A stretch of DNA of 64,000 nt from Pullilachnospira sp963929535 (GTDB lineage: Bacteria; Bacillota; Clostridia; Lachnospirales; Lachnospiraceae): the NCBI GenBank assembly GCA_963929535.1, contig CAWVIZ010000004.1, positions 1 through 64,000 of the forward strand. The letters run 5' to 3'. This document shows positions 34,901 through 43,300 of this stretch, in pieces. A program made the translations under genes and the position numbers. The notes beneath the pieces were generated by a model, which had not been told where the DNA came from, ran no database searches, and saw nothing but the letters and a program-made list of their open reading frames with translations. Within the stretch, counting starts at the first letter, position 1. Each line of letters opens with the position of its first letter.

Positions 34901-36916
34901 TTACTCCCACTCCACGATCCGCAGATCCCACGGGCCGATGGTAAGCGTCTCCCCGGAAGCCACTGTCTTTCCTCCGGTCAGCTCCATACCGCTTCCATCC
35001 CGGTGCGTCACCGTCTGTTCTTTGCCGGAGTAATTGAAATAATACACGATCTGCTTTCCTTCCCGGTTCACTCCCCGTTTGATGATCACCGGGAATTCCA
35101 CCTCCTGATCGTAGGTCCACAGTCCGGCTTCCTTCAGCACATCCGACAGGATCTGCCTCAGCATCCCATCGCTGGTGACACAGCCCAGATACGTGGCCGT
35201 ACCTGTTCCGTACCGGTTCCTGGTCACAGCCGCGTACCGCTTCCAGTTATCATGGTCATAGGATGCCAGTACCCTGGCTCCCTCCGGATTCAGCAGCTCC
35301 ATGAACACCTTCACTTCATTCTCCGGACAGTCAAAGGTCTCTCCTGTCAGCTTCACATTCACCGGACGGGTAAAGTGGCTGTAGCTGATCCCCAGACACT
35401 CGTCCAGAACATGAGGCTGAGAGTCGTGAAATACCTTCACGTTCTCGTCCGCGAAGGCCGTCTTGAAGGTGGTAAACAGATGGCCTCCCTTCTCCACAAA
35501 CCGGCGGATCCGCAAAAGCAGCTCTTCCGGAGCCGCATACAGCGCCGGGACCACCAGCAGATCATAATCTTCCAGATTTTCCGAATCCGGCCACAGGAAA
35601 TCGCATCCCACATTCAGCCGGTAGAGCTGATCATAGACATACCGCACCGCATCGTTGTACCTGAAGTCCCCCTGACCGCCCACTGCCCCGTCCACCGGAA
35701 ACCAGTTCAGAGCTGTCAATGCCTCGTTGCTGACCAGAAATCCCACCCGGTTCTGTTTTTTCAGGTTCACCAGATGGCTTCCGATCTCCCGGAATTCCTT
35801 TCCGATCACCTTCGCGGCCCGGTAAGTGTCATTTTCCTTGAAATCATGGCTCAAAAGTCCCTTCCAGTAGGTCTCAAAGGAGTTATGGATGGAATGCCAG
35901 TGCCAGTATTCCACCATATTGGCGCCGGAAGCCACATGACTGTAGGCCTGCAGCCGCAGCTGGCCGTCGTAAGGGGTCCACCAGGGGAAGCCCTGGGCCT
36001 CTGTCTCCAGGACAAGATAATTATCCCCCTTCAAGGACCGGGTGCTGTCTCCTCCGAAGGAAATCTCCGCTCCTGTAAGATCGTCCTGGGTGGGATGGTA
36101 GATATCCACCCCCGCCACCGTCAGCGCCCGGGCCGCATGAAAATGATTCACCATGGGCTGTACACCCCAGGAAAATCCCTTCCAGTCAAAGTCAAAATTA
36201 TGAGTGATAAACTGATCCGGCCGGGCGTATTCCTTCACGATATCCGCCTGCCACTGGAGGAACCCGTCCACCAGCGTCCTCTGAAATTTCTCAAATTCCG
36301 CTCCCAGGCTGCCGTTGATGGTTCCCCGCACATCGGGAAAATCTTCCCATGCATTGATCCGGTTGCTCCAGTAATCCAGCCCGAAGGCTTCGTTCATAGC
36401 CTCCAGATCATCGTCAAACTTCTCCCGCAGATATTTCACAAACTGCTCCTGCACATTGGGGCCTGCGGTTCCGTAATATTTCGTTTCATTATCCAGCTGG
36501 AAACCGATCACACATTTTCTTGCGGCAGTCACCTTCATCAGCTCCCGGATCACCCTCTCCGCATAAAACCGGTATACCGGATGGGTGATATCCATGATCT
36601 GACGGGCTCCGTAAATCCCTCTTCCATTCTTTGTGGCGGCCAGCACATCCGGATGGGCCTTCACCATCCAGGTGGGGACTGCATAGGTGGGGGTTCCGAT
36701 GATCACCGAGATCCCCGCCTCTTCCATGGCGTCCATTACCCGCACCACATGGCTGAAATCAAATACTCCCGGCTGAGGTTCGCAGGTGCTCCAGGTGGAT
36801 TCCGCGATCCGCACCACATTGATCCCCGCCTCCTTCATCATTTCCACATCTTTTTCCAAACGGTCGCAGGGCATATATTCGTCATAATACGCTGCGCCGT
36901 ACAGCAGCTTGTCCAT
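34901..36916 (-). CDS. GH42 beta-galactosidase
   Basis: A 671-residue intracellular (no signal peptide) beta-galactosidase: TIM barrel (about 1-385), trimerisation domain (about 390-600) and C-terminal beta domain. Catalytic acid/base Glu144 is in GFQLDNETKYYG and the nucleophile is Glu304 in LVLETEAQG. GH42 enzymes in gut bacteria often cut beta-1,3 or beta-1,4 galactosides such as lacto-N-tetraose or galacto-oligosaccharides; next to GH112 that is the likely use. GGAGG precedes the ATG. It is the second gene of the operon begun by the Gfo/Idh/MocA gene. Confidence 0.95.
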   Translation of the reverse strand: MDKLLYGAAYYDEYMPCDRLEKDVEMMKEAGINVVRIAESTWSTCEPQPGVFDFSHVVRVMDAMEEAGISVIIGTPTYAVPTWMVKAHPDVLAATKNGRGIYGARQIMDITHPVYRFYAERVIRELMKVTAARKCVIGFQLDNETKYYGTAGPNVQEQFVKYLREKFDDDLEAMNEAFGLDYWSNRINAWEDFPDVRGTINGSLGAEFEKFQRTLVDGFLQWQADIVKEYARPDQFITHNFDFDWKGFSWGVQPMVNHFHAARALTVAGVDIYHPTQDDLTGAEISFGGDSTRSLKGDNYLVLETEAQGFPWWTPYDGQLRLQAYSHVASGANMVEYWHWHSIHNSFETYWKGLLSHDFKENDTYRAAKVIGKEFREIGSHLVNLKKQNRVGFLVSNEALTALNWFPVDGAVGGQGDFRYNDAVRYVYDQLYRLNVGCDFLWPDSENLEDYDLLVVPALYAAPEELLLRIRRFVEKGGHLFTTFKTAFADENVKVFHDSQPHVLDECLGISYSHFTRPVNVKLTGETFDCPENEVKVFMELLNPEGARVLASYDHDNWKRYAAVTRNRYGTGTATYLGCVTSDGMLRQILSDVLKEAGLWTYDQEVEFPVIIKRGVNREGKQIVYYFNYSGKEQTVTHRDGSGMELTGGKTVASGETLTIGPWDLRIVEWE

Positions 36917-36949
36917 ATTTCCTATTCCTCCGTCAATTTTATAAAATTG

Positions 36950-38017
36950 TCATGCCCAGCTCTGTCTGACGGTACGGATCTCCTTTCCCGTCTCCAGGGC
37001 TTCTTCCATACAGAAATTCAGATACGCATCCTGCAGCCCTTCGCTCAGCGGATAAAAATCCCTGCCTTCCCGGGCGCTTATCCCCATATGCCGCAGTACA
37101 TCCGCCACAGCCAGCTCATCATCGTTCAGTCTCGCTCCGGGAAAGGGATTTTTGTAAATCCGTTCTCCCCTCAGGGTGATCCACAGATGGCTCCATCCGT
37201 CGATATTGTACACCCCGTCGTCCTCCCGCTGCATATGTTCCCGGATCACCTGATTTTTCTCATTCAGCCAGCAAACGTCCATATCCCGGATCTCTCCCCT
37301 GCTGCCCTGCACATTCCAGGTCCTGCTCCGGATAGGCGAAAAATACTGTTCATTTGAAAAATCAAAAAATGCCGTCTTCCCTCCGTCGAAAGTCAATTCC
37401 ACCCGGTCCCTTCCAGCCATAAGGATTTCTCCCGTCTCATGCCATCCCGCCCGGTCTCTGGTCTTTGCCACCGGAAAGCGGTACCGCCTCCCGGTGATCG
37501 CACAGTCCTGACAGCCGATCCCCAGCACCTTCCGGAAAATACTCACCGCATGGTATCCATGGATAGCCGACATATTCATATTGGAAATCTCTCCCAGAAG
37601 TCCTGACCTGGCCAGCCGGATCACCGCAGAATAATAGGGCTGAAGAAAATACTGCTCCGTCACCTGCACATTTCCTCCCAGCCTTACCTTCTCCTTCCAC
37701 AGCTGATTCAGTTCCCCGATGTCTTTTCCCGGCGGAGTCTCACACAGCACCGGTATTTTTCTTTTCATCAAACGGACGATCCAGTCCTTCATCACTTCCC
37801 TGGGAACACACAGCAGCACAAAATCCGGCTTTGTCTCCAGTGCTTTCTCCAGCTCACAGACAGCCGGGATTCCTGTCCTGGCGGATATCTCCCCGGCCCG
37901 CTGCTCATTTCGCGTCACAATGGATGTGATCTCAAATTCCCCCGGCACCATCCTGACCGCCCGGATGTAAAACTGCGCCCTCCAGCCGCAGCCCACCATC
38001 GCAAATCTGGTTTTCAC
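36950..38017 (-). CDS. Gfo/Idh/MocA-family oxidoreductase
   Basis: A 355-residue protein with an N-terminal Rossmann NAD(P) domain (FAMVGCGWRAQFYIRA, 5-20) and a C-terminal alpha/beta substrate domain. The family catalytic E-K-P triad appears as Glu93-Thr94-Pro95 in LCETPPGKD, so the catalytic Lys is replaced. It starts with GTG seven bases after AGGAGGG and lies 33 bases before the GH42 gene. It may act on a sugar or amino sugar from the locus, or have lost dehydrogenase activity. Confidence 0.85.
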   Translation of the reverse strand: MKTRFAMVGCGWRAQFYIRAVRMVPGEFEITSIVTRNEQRAGEISARTGIPAVCELEKALETKPDFVLLCVPREVMKDWIVRLMKRKIPVLCETPPGKDIGELNQLWKEKVRLGGNVQVTEQYFLQPYYSAVIRLARSGLLGEISNMNMSAIHGYHAVSIFRKVLGIGCQDCAITGRRYRFPVAKTRDRAGWHETGEILMAGRDRVELTFDGGKTAFFDFSNEQYFSPIRSRTWNVQGSRGEIRDMDVCWLNEKNQVIREHMQREDDGVYNIDGWSHLWITLRGERIYKNPFPGARLNDDELAVADVLRHMGISAREGRDFYPLSEGLQDAYLNFCMEEALETGKEIRTVRQSWA

Positions 38018-38184
38018 GCTACACCCTCCTTACTGATCACCCTGCCCTGGTCCGTGCCCGGCAGCCTCCCAGGCGCTCCGTTTTCCACGGCATGCCTGTC
38101 CTCCGCGCCCGGTGATCTGTTTTTCTCTTCTCCTTCAATCCTTTCTGTCCTGCGGTTTCCCGCAGATACGTTACTTGTACCCTT

Positions 38185-38214
38185 ATTTTACCTCTTGTAT
38201 GGTTTTCCCGTCAA
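38185..38214 (-). promoter_or_regulatory. Promoter of the oxidoreductase-GH42-mazG unit
   Basis: TTGACG (38209-38214), 18 bases, TAAAAT (38185-38190) on the minus strand. Confidence 0.65.
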
Positions 38215-38323
38215 TTTGTATATTAGCGGCTGCCGGCAGCAGGATCTCGGCGTGAAGGACTGCCGCCCACCCGTCAGCTGCGGCTATCGGCGCAGAAAGG
38301 CTTTAAGCTTCTGTTTTCAACAG

Positions 38324-38352
38324 TTTACAGACTGATTTTTTCATGGTACTAT
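38324..38352 (+). promoter_or_regulatory. Predicted promoter of the EamA transporter gene
   Basis: TTTACA (38324-38329), 17 bases, TACTAT (38347-38352). The rest of the 400-base divergent gap shows nothing else that I recognise. Confidence 0.5.
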
Positions 38353-38423
38353 TTTCTCTGATAAATAAGCGTCAGACGGCATTTTGACGCCTGTATACAA
38401 ATACCAGCGAAAAGGAGTATCCC

Positions 38424-39398
38424 ATGCAAAAAACACAGTTGAGAAATTCCCTTCTGCTCTTTCTGACCGCTGCGATCTGGGGAACCGCTTTCGTGGCCCA
38501 GAGCGTGGGAATGGATTATGTAGGTCCCTTTACCTTCAATGCGGTGCGAAGCCTGATCGGAGGGATCGTGCTGATCCCCTGCATTTTCCTTCTGGACAGG
38601 CTGAATGGTTCCCGGAATTCCCAAAAAGGAAATACGCAGGATACATCCGGGACGGTTTCCCAACCGGACAGCACCTCCGGTACTGCTTCCCGGAAAAATC
38701 TTATCACCGGCGGGATCTGGTGCGGTATCCTTCTGGCTGCCGCCAGCAGCTTCCAGCAGATGGGTATCCAGTACACCACCGTGGGGCGTGCCGGCTTTAT
38801 CACCGCCTGCTATATTGTCATCGTCCCTGTCCTGAGTCTGATCTTCCTGCGGAAAAAATGTGCCCCCTCCATCTGGCTCGCCGTGATCCTGGCACTGGCA
38901 GGTCTGTATCTGCTCTGCATCACCGACTCTTTTTCCATTGGGAAGGGAGATCTGCTGGTGATGATCTGCGCGGTCTTATTCTCCGTGCATATCCTGGTCA
39001 TTGACCATTTCTCCCCGCTGGCGGACGGAGTAAAGATGTCCTGTATCCAGTTTTTTGTATGCGGCATCCTCTGCGGAATCCCTGCGCTGCTGCTGGAATC
39101 CCCCAGTCTTTCCTCTCTCCTGTCCGCCTGGGGGCCCGTGCTGTATGCCGGTGTTTTCTCCTGCGGCATAGCCTACACGCTGCAGATCGTGGGACAGAAA
39201 AACATGAATCCCACTGTGGCCTCTCTGATCCTCAGCCTTGAGTCCTGCATCTCTGTGCTGGCCGGCTGGGCAATCCTGGGGCAGAAGCTCTCCTGGCGGG
39301 AGCTGGCCGGCTGCGCCCTGATGTTCGCCGCCATCATCCTGGCTCAGCTGCCGGGGAAACGGATCCCCAAAAACAGCCCTGCAAACAAAAAACAGTAA
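38424..39398 (+). CDS. EamA/DMT-family transporter
   Basis: A 324-residue membrane protein with ten predicted helices in two EamA halves (LLLFLTAAIWGTAFVAQSVGMDYVGPFTFNAVRSLIGG; second half from ILVIDHFSPLADG). A Ser/Thr-rich loop (about 62-90) lies between helices 2 and 3. Likely exports amino acids or small metabolites; the substrate is unknown. A small helix-turn-helix gene follows after 21 bases. Confidence 0.88.
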   Translation: MQKTQLRNSLLLFLTAAIWGTAFVAQSVGMDYVGPFTFNAVRSLIGGIVLIPCIFLLDRLNGSRNSQKGNTQDTSGTVSQPDSTSGTASRKNLITGGIWCGILLAAASSFQQMGIQYTTVGRAGFITACYIVIVPVLSLIFLRKKCAPSIWLAVILALAGLYLLCITDSFSIGKGDLLVMICAVLFSVHILVIDHFSPLADGVKMSCIQFFVCGILCGIPALLLESPSLSSLLSAWGPVLYAGVFSCGIAYTLQIVGQKNMNPTVASLILSLESCISVLAGWAILGQKLSWRELAGCALMFAAIILAQLPGKRIPKNSPANKKQ

Positions 39399-39419
39399 TA
39401 GGAACAGGAAGTAATACGT

Positions 39420-39614
39420 ATGATTAGTTTTGAACCATTATGGAATACTTTAAAAGAAAGAAATATCAGCCGTGAACAGCTGATGAACGACTACGGGATC
39501 GGACCCCAGGTCAGAGAGATCCTGGAAGATCAGGAGAATCTCACGGTAAAAACCATACATGATATCTGTCTGGCCCTGCACTGCAGCATTTCCGATGTGA
39601 TCAAATTTATCTGA
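39420..39614 (+). CDS. Small Cro/CI-type helix-turn-helix protein
   Basis: A 64-residue DNA-binding protein (SREQLMNDYGIGPQVREILEDQENLTVKTIHDICLAL), the compact XRE fold with no effector domain. It is co-oriented with and probably co-transcribed with the EamA gene, so it may autoregulate the pair. Similar tiny regulators are common in Lachnospiraceae. Confidence 0.82.
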   Translation: MISFEPLWNTLKERNISREQLMNDYGIGPQVREILEDQENLTVKTIHDICLALHCSISDVIKFI

Positions 39615-39645
39615 ATTTCCCATCCCCGGACAGTCCGGGCAGCAG

Positions 39646-39686
39646 AACGCCCCCGCAGGCTCAGTGGAAGCCTTACGGGGGCGTTT
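39646..39686. terminator. Bidirectional terminator
   Basis: AACGCCCCCG (39646-39655) pairs with CGGGGGCGTT (39676-39685); serves the HTH gene and the convergent MATE gene. Confidence 0.82.
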
Positions 39687-39689
39687 CAG

Positions 39690-40997
39690 TTACCTGGCTC
39701 GCTGTGCGCGGAAGTAGAAGACGGCACCCAGGGCTGCCACCGCAGCCTCCGTCACAGGGAATGCGCACCACGTCCCCACAATTCCTGCCGTCCGTGACAG
39801 CAGAAACGCCATGGGAATGATCACCAGAAACCCTCTCAGCACCGACATGATATTGGCCGGCCCCGGATTTCCGCCCGATGTAAAATATACTGAGGTGATA
39901 ATATTAAATCCCGCGAACGGACAGGCAATAAAATACAGACGTATTCCCTCCACCGCTATCTTCTGGAGCATTTCATTATTCTCGCTGTTAAAAACCGCGG
40001 CTACCTGCTCTGCTCCCAGGAAAAGCCCCCCGTAGATCACAACGGAAAAAATCAGCATCACCGTCAGCCCATAGCGAAGAAAAACCTGCAGCTCATCCCG
40101 TCTTCCCGCGCCAAAGCTTTTGCTGATCAGAGGCTGGATCCCCTGAGCAATCCCCGTGTAAACAGCCATGATCACCAGCGACAGATTGGCGATCACTCCG
40201 TAGGCTGCCACACCCACATTGCCCTGCAGTCCCATGATAATAGAATTGAACACGATCATAACGATCCCGGAGGAGACCTCCGTCACCAGTGAGGGAACCC
40301 CGCTGGTAAGGATCCTGATCATCCGCTTCCCCTGGGGAAGACACTTTACCAGATGGAATCCGTTGTGCTTTCTTATCATATGAGGCGACAGGATCGCCAT
40401 ACTGATCACGGGCGCAAGTCCGGTGGCAAATACCGCGCCGAATATCCCCATACCGCACGGAAAGATAAACACCCAGTCCAGAACCACATTGGACAGGCTT
40501 CCGCCGATCATGGCCGCCATGGAAAGCTGCGGAGCTCCGTCATTGCGCACAAAGCACAGAAGCACATTGTTCATCAGAAACGCAGGGGCAAACAGCAGTA
40601 TCACTGTCAGATACGTCAGAGACATATCGTATACCCGTCCCTGCGCTCCGAAAAGGCGCAGGATCTCTCCGGAAAAAAACAGCCCCAGCAGCATGAAAAA
40701 CACAGCAAATCCCCCTGCCAGATAAACCGCATTGGTGAATGTCCTGTGCACTTCTTCCCGTTCTCCGCGGCTCTTCAGGATAGAATATCTGGTTCCTCCT
40801 CCCATTCCGATCATCAGACCGCTTCCATGGATAAAGCTGTAAACCGGTATCGCCAGGTTCAGAGCAGCCAGTCCGTCTGTTCCCAGTCCCTTGGACACAA
40901 AAAAAGTATCTGCCAGTATGTAACAGGACAGACCGATCATTCCCATAACATTCAGAGAAACGTATTTCCCGAATTCCTTAAAAGTACCTGAATGCAT
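39690..40997 (-). CDS. MATE-family efflux transporter with attenuator-like leader
   Basis: A 435-residue membrane antiporter (FGKYVSLNVMGMIGLSCYILADTFFVSKGLG; GLMIGMGGGTRYSIL), the branch often annotated as multidrug MATE in Clostridia. The ATG is fixed by GGGAGG eight bases ahead; the frame stays open for 30 codons upstream but without a better start. A strong promoter lies 240 bases upstream with a terminator-like hairpin in the leader, suggesting conditional read-through. Confidence 0.88.
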   Translation of the reverse strand: MHSGTFKEFGKYVSLNVMGMIGLSCYILADTFFVSKGLGTDGLAALNLAIPVYSFIHGSGLMIGMGGGTRYSILKSRGEREEVHRTFTNAVYLAGGFAVFFMLLGLFFSGEILRLFGAQGRVYDMSLTYLTVILLFAPAFLMNNVLLCFVRNDGAPQLSMAAMIGGSLSNVVLDWVFIFPCGMGIFGAVFATGLAPVISMAILSPHMIRKHNGFHLVKCLPQGKRMIRILTSGVPSLVTEVSSGIVMIVFNSIIMGLQGNVGVAAYGVIANLSLVIMAVYTGIAQGIQPLISKSFGAGRRDELQVFLRYGLTVMLIFSVVIYGGLFLGAEQVAAVFNSENNEMLQKIAVEGIRLYFIACPFAGFNIITSVYFTSGGNPGPANIMSVLRGFLVIIPMAFLLSRTAGIVGTWCAFPVTEAAVAALGAVFYFRAQRAR

Positions 40998-41075
40998 TTG
41001 ATCAACCTCCCACTTGCTTCCCGCCGTATTTCTCCCGCGCCGAAGGCCCTGAAGGGCTGCTTTACTTTCCGGCAT

Positions 41076-41130
41076 AAAGAAAAGCATTGACTGTCGTATC
41101 TTCTAAGGCCTGTCGATACGATATCAATGC
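41076..41130 (-). terminator. Leader terminator/attenuator hairpin before the MATE gene
   Basis: On the minus strand GCATTGATATCGTATC (41115-41130) pairs with GATACGACAGTCAATGC (41084-41100), followed by TTTTCTTT. It lies between promoter and gene, and just after a short frame ending MKEVIAAG. Confidence 0.65.
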
Positions 41131-41238
41131 TTACCCGGCGGCAATTACTTCTTTCATTTCATAACCCGCGAAGCCAAAAGGCTTCACAATATATTTTTCA
41201 GCGGCAAAGCCCTGGACTCTGCTGCCGCATTCCGGTTT

Positions 41239-41267
41239 ACTATACCATGAAAAGCTCCTTCTGTCAA
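41239..41267 (-). promoter_or_regulatory. Promoter of the MATE leader
   Basis: Consensus TTGACA (41262-41267), 17 bases, TATAGT (41239-41244) on the minus strand. Confidence 0.8.
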
Positions 41268-41362
41268 ACAGGAGCTGCGGGCGTATTTGCGGCAGTGAAG
41301 CCGTAATGCCGGATTGCTGCGGGCCTCGGGCCCTGATGGCCCAACTGCCGCGCAATTTTTTC

Positions 41363-41391
41363 TTGACATCTGTTTTTTTTAAGTGTATTAT
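41363..41391 (+). promoter_or_regulatory. Promoter of perR
   Basis: TTGACA (41363-41368), 17 bases, TATTAT (41386-41391). Confidence 0.75.
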
Positions 41392-41394
41392 AGT

Positions 41395-41413
41395 ATCAGT
41401 AACAATTACTATT
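41395..41413. promoter_or_regulatory. PerR box upstream of perR
   Basis: Right half ATTACTATT is identical to the box at 41897; left half ATCAGTAAC matches it in part. Placed just after the -10, it would give autorepression. Confidence 0.65.
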
Positions 41414-41429
41414 ATCGAAAGGAGGCACC

Positions 41430-41834
41430 ATGGCAAATCTGAAATACAGCCGGCAGCGGGAATCTATCAAAAGCTTTCTCATGAGCCGCACAGACCATCC
41501 CACCGCCGACACGGTCTACCACCATATCCGTCAGATTTATCCGAATATCAGCCTGGGCACCGTGTACCGGAATCTGTCCCTGCTGGCGAATCTGGGCGAC
41601 ATCCGGAAGATCAGTACCGGTGACGGCCCCGACCGTTTTGACGCTGCCACAGCTCCCCATTACCATTTTATCTGCACAAGCTGTCATCAGGTAATGGATC
41701 TGGATATGGAATTCATGTCCGATATCGAGTCAAAGGCCTCCCAGCACTTTGACGGGAAAATCATAGGCCATACCACTAATTTTTACGGACTTTGCAGCGA
41801 ATGTCTGAAAAAGTCGCAGAATGAAAACTTCTGA
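41430..41834 (+). CDS. perR: Fur-family peroxide regulator PerR
   Basis: A 134-residue metal-dependent repressor. The winged helix (about 1-80) has TADTVYHHIRQIYPNISLGTVYRNLSLL; the dimer domain holds FDAATAPHYHFICTSC, the metal site region of PerR, and two zinc CxxC pairs (CTSC and CSEC). In PerR, Fe-catalysed His oxidation by peroxide releases DNA. The downstream rubrerythrin-type genes and visible boxes at 41395 and 41897 support this rather than Fur or Zur. AAAGGAGG precedes the ATG. Confidence 0.92.
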   Translation: MANLKYSRQRESIKSFLMSRTDHPTADTVYHHIRQIYPNISLGTVYRNLSLLANLGDIRKISTGDGPDRFDAATAPHYHFICTSCHQVMDLDMEFMSDIESKASQHFDGKIIGHTTNFYGLCSECLKKSQNENF

Positions 41835-41865
41835 TCTATAAAAAGGGATTTTTATGGAAAAGCTA

Positions 41866-41894
41866 TTGACAATTACCGGTTCATATGCTAGATT
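41866..41894 (+). promoter_or_regulatory. Promoter of the reverse rubrerythrin gene
   Basis: TTGACA (41866-41871), 17 bases, TAGATT (41889-41894), directly abutting the PerR box. Confidence 0.7.
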
Positions 41895-41896
41895 GA

Positions 41897-41915
41897 AATA
41901 GTAATAATTACTATT
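41897..41915. promoter_or_regulatory. PerR box, perfect 9-1-9 palindrome
   Basis: AATAGTAAT-A-ATTACTATT covers the expected transcription start of the reverse rubrerythrin gene, so PerR would block initiation. Confidence 0.85.
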
Positions 41916-41954
41916 ATTGTGAGTCAAAAATTTTAAGAAAAGGAGACATAAAAA

Positions 41955-42500
41955 ATGAAAAAATTCGTATGTAGTGTATGTGGTTACGTTCATGAGGGTG
42001 ATTCCGCACCGGAGTTCTGCCCCATCTGTAAGGCACCTGCTGAGAAGTTCATTGAGCAGGGCGGCGAGATGACCTGGGCTTCCGAGCATGTAGTTGGCGT
42101 TGCCAAAGACGTTCCGGAAGACATCGTAAAAGATCTGAGAGCAAACTTCGAGGGCGAATGTTCTGAGGTTGGTATGTACCTGGCTATGGCCAGAGTAGCT
42201 CACAGAGAAGGATATCCGGAGATCGGCCTGTACTGGGAGAAGGCAGCCTACGAAGAGGCTGAGCATGCTGCCAAGTTTGCCGAACTGCTGGGTGAGGTTG
42301 TTACCGACAGCACCAAGAAGAATCTGGAGATGAGAGTTGAGGCAGAGAACGGCGCTACTGCAGGAAAGACTGACCTGGCAAAACGCGCGAAAGCCGCTAA
42401 CCTGGATGCGATCCATGACACTGTACATGAGATGGCAAGAGACGAGGCCCGTCACGGCAAGGCATTTGCGGGTCTGCTGAAGAGATATTTCGGAGAATAA
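41955..42500 (+). CDS. Reverse rubrerythrin (N-terminal rubredoxin domain)
   Basis: A 181-residue peroxide reductase in which the rubredoxin centre (CSVCGY and CPICKA, 6-25) precedes the four-helix di-iron domain (about 50-181). Glu/His ligands are visible in ECSEVGMYLAMARVAHREGY, YEEAEHAAKF and HEMARDEARHGKAF. In clostridia such reverse rubrerythrins reduce H2O2 and O2 with electrons from NADH-rubredoxin systems and are strongly PerR controlled. AGGAG precedes the ATG, and codon choice is that of a highly expressed gene. Confidence 0.93.
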   Translation: MKKFVCSVCGYVHEGDSAPEFCPICKAPAEKFIEQGGEMTWASEHVVGVAKDVPEDIVKDLRANFEGECSEVGMYLAMARVAHREGYPEIGLYWEKAAYEEAEHAAKFAELLGEVVTDSTKKNLEMRVEAENGATAGKTDLAKRAKAANLDAIHDTVHEMARDEARHGKAFAGLLKRYFGE

Positions 42501-42534
42501 TCCGTCTTCTCTTCCAGGCGGAATCTGATATTTT

Positions 42535-42657
42535 CCGCCGGGCGCTTCTCCGTACAGGAAGCGCATACCTTATGGCAAATGGAAAGGTTACAGCCGGGTC
42601 ATAGCACCGGACTGTTGCTGGAAGAGACCTGGGACTTCTTCCCAGGTCTCTTTTTTT
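42535..42657 (+). terminator. Structured region and strong terminator between the rubrerythrin genes
   Basis: GCGCTTC/GAAGCGC (about 42541-42565), ACCTT/AAAGGT and CCGG/CCGG hairpins precede GAGACCTGGGA (42624-42634) paired with its complement (42640-42650) and seven T. The last hairpin ends the reverse rubrerythrin transcript. Confidence 0.85.
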
Positions 42658-42750
42658 ACACAGGAATCCCCTATGCCGCGGATTCCATGATCCTGAGGAT
42701 CCCGCAGCCGATACCGCGTGGTCTTCACTTAAGCAAAGGAGGAATACGAT

Positions 42751-43287
42751 ATGTCCAAGTACGCAGGAACCAAAACAGAGAAGAATCTTCTGGAAGCTTT
42801 CGCCGGTGAATCCCAGGCGAGAAATAAGTACACCTACTATGCGTCCGCAGCCAAAAAAGCCGGTTACGAGCAGCTTGCCGCTCTCTATCTGGAAACTGCA
42901 GATCAGGAGAAGGAACATGCCAAAATGTGGTTCAAGGAGTTCCACGGAATCCACGACATTGAGACCAATCTGGAGGATGCCGCCCAGGGAGAGAACTATG
43001 AGTGGACGGACATGTACGCGCGCATGGCCAGAGAAGCCAGAGAGGAAGGATTTGAAGAGCTTGCCATTAAGTTTGAAGGCGTTGCCCGTGTAGAGGCTGC
43101 CCATGAAAAACGTTACCGCAAGCTTCTGGAAACCTACAAAGCCGGAAATACGTTCAAAGGCGATGCTCCTCTGGGCTGGAAGTGCCGCAACTGCGGATAT
43201 GTACATGAGGCAGAGGAGGCGCCTGAGGTTTGTCCGGTATGCGCACATCCCAGAGCCTACTTTGAAAGAAAAGTGGAAAACTACTAA
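42751..43287 (+). CDS. rbr: Rubrerythrin
   Basis: A 178-residue di-iron peroxidase of classical order: four-helix domain (about 1-140; GESQARNKYTYYASAAKK, ETADQEKEHAKMWFKEF, RVEAAHEKRY) then rubredoxin (CRNCGY and CPVCAH, about 147-165). It reduces H2O2 to water. AGGAGG precedes the ATG. It follows the reverse rubrerythrin gene but lies behind a strong terminator, so it needs its own promoter or read-through. Confidence 0.95.
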   Translation: MSKYAGTKTEKNLLEAFAGESQARNKYTYYASAAKKAGYEQLAALYLETADQEKEHAKMWFKEFHGIHDIETNLEDAAQGENYEWTDMYARMAREAREEGFEELAIKFEGVARVEAAHEKRYRKLLETYKAGNTFKGDAPLGWKCRNCGYVHEAEEAPEVCPVCAHPRAYFERKVENY

Positions 43288-43300
43288 TGGATTTTCTTAA

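Noticed and set aside
34697..37357. 886-codon plus-strand frame
   Set aside because: Antisense shadow of the GH42 and oxidoreductase genes, whose catalytic motifs are intact.
42535..42660. Known riboswitch (Mn yybP-ykoY, ZTP or fluoride) before rbr
   Set aside because: Short segments look similar but the diagnostic conserved motifs of these classes are absent.
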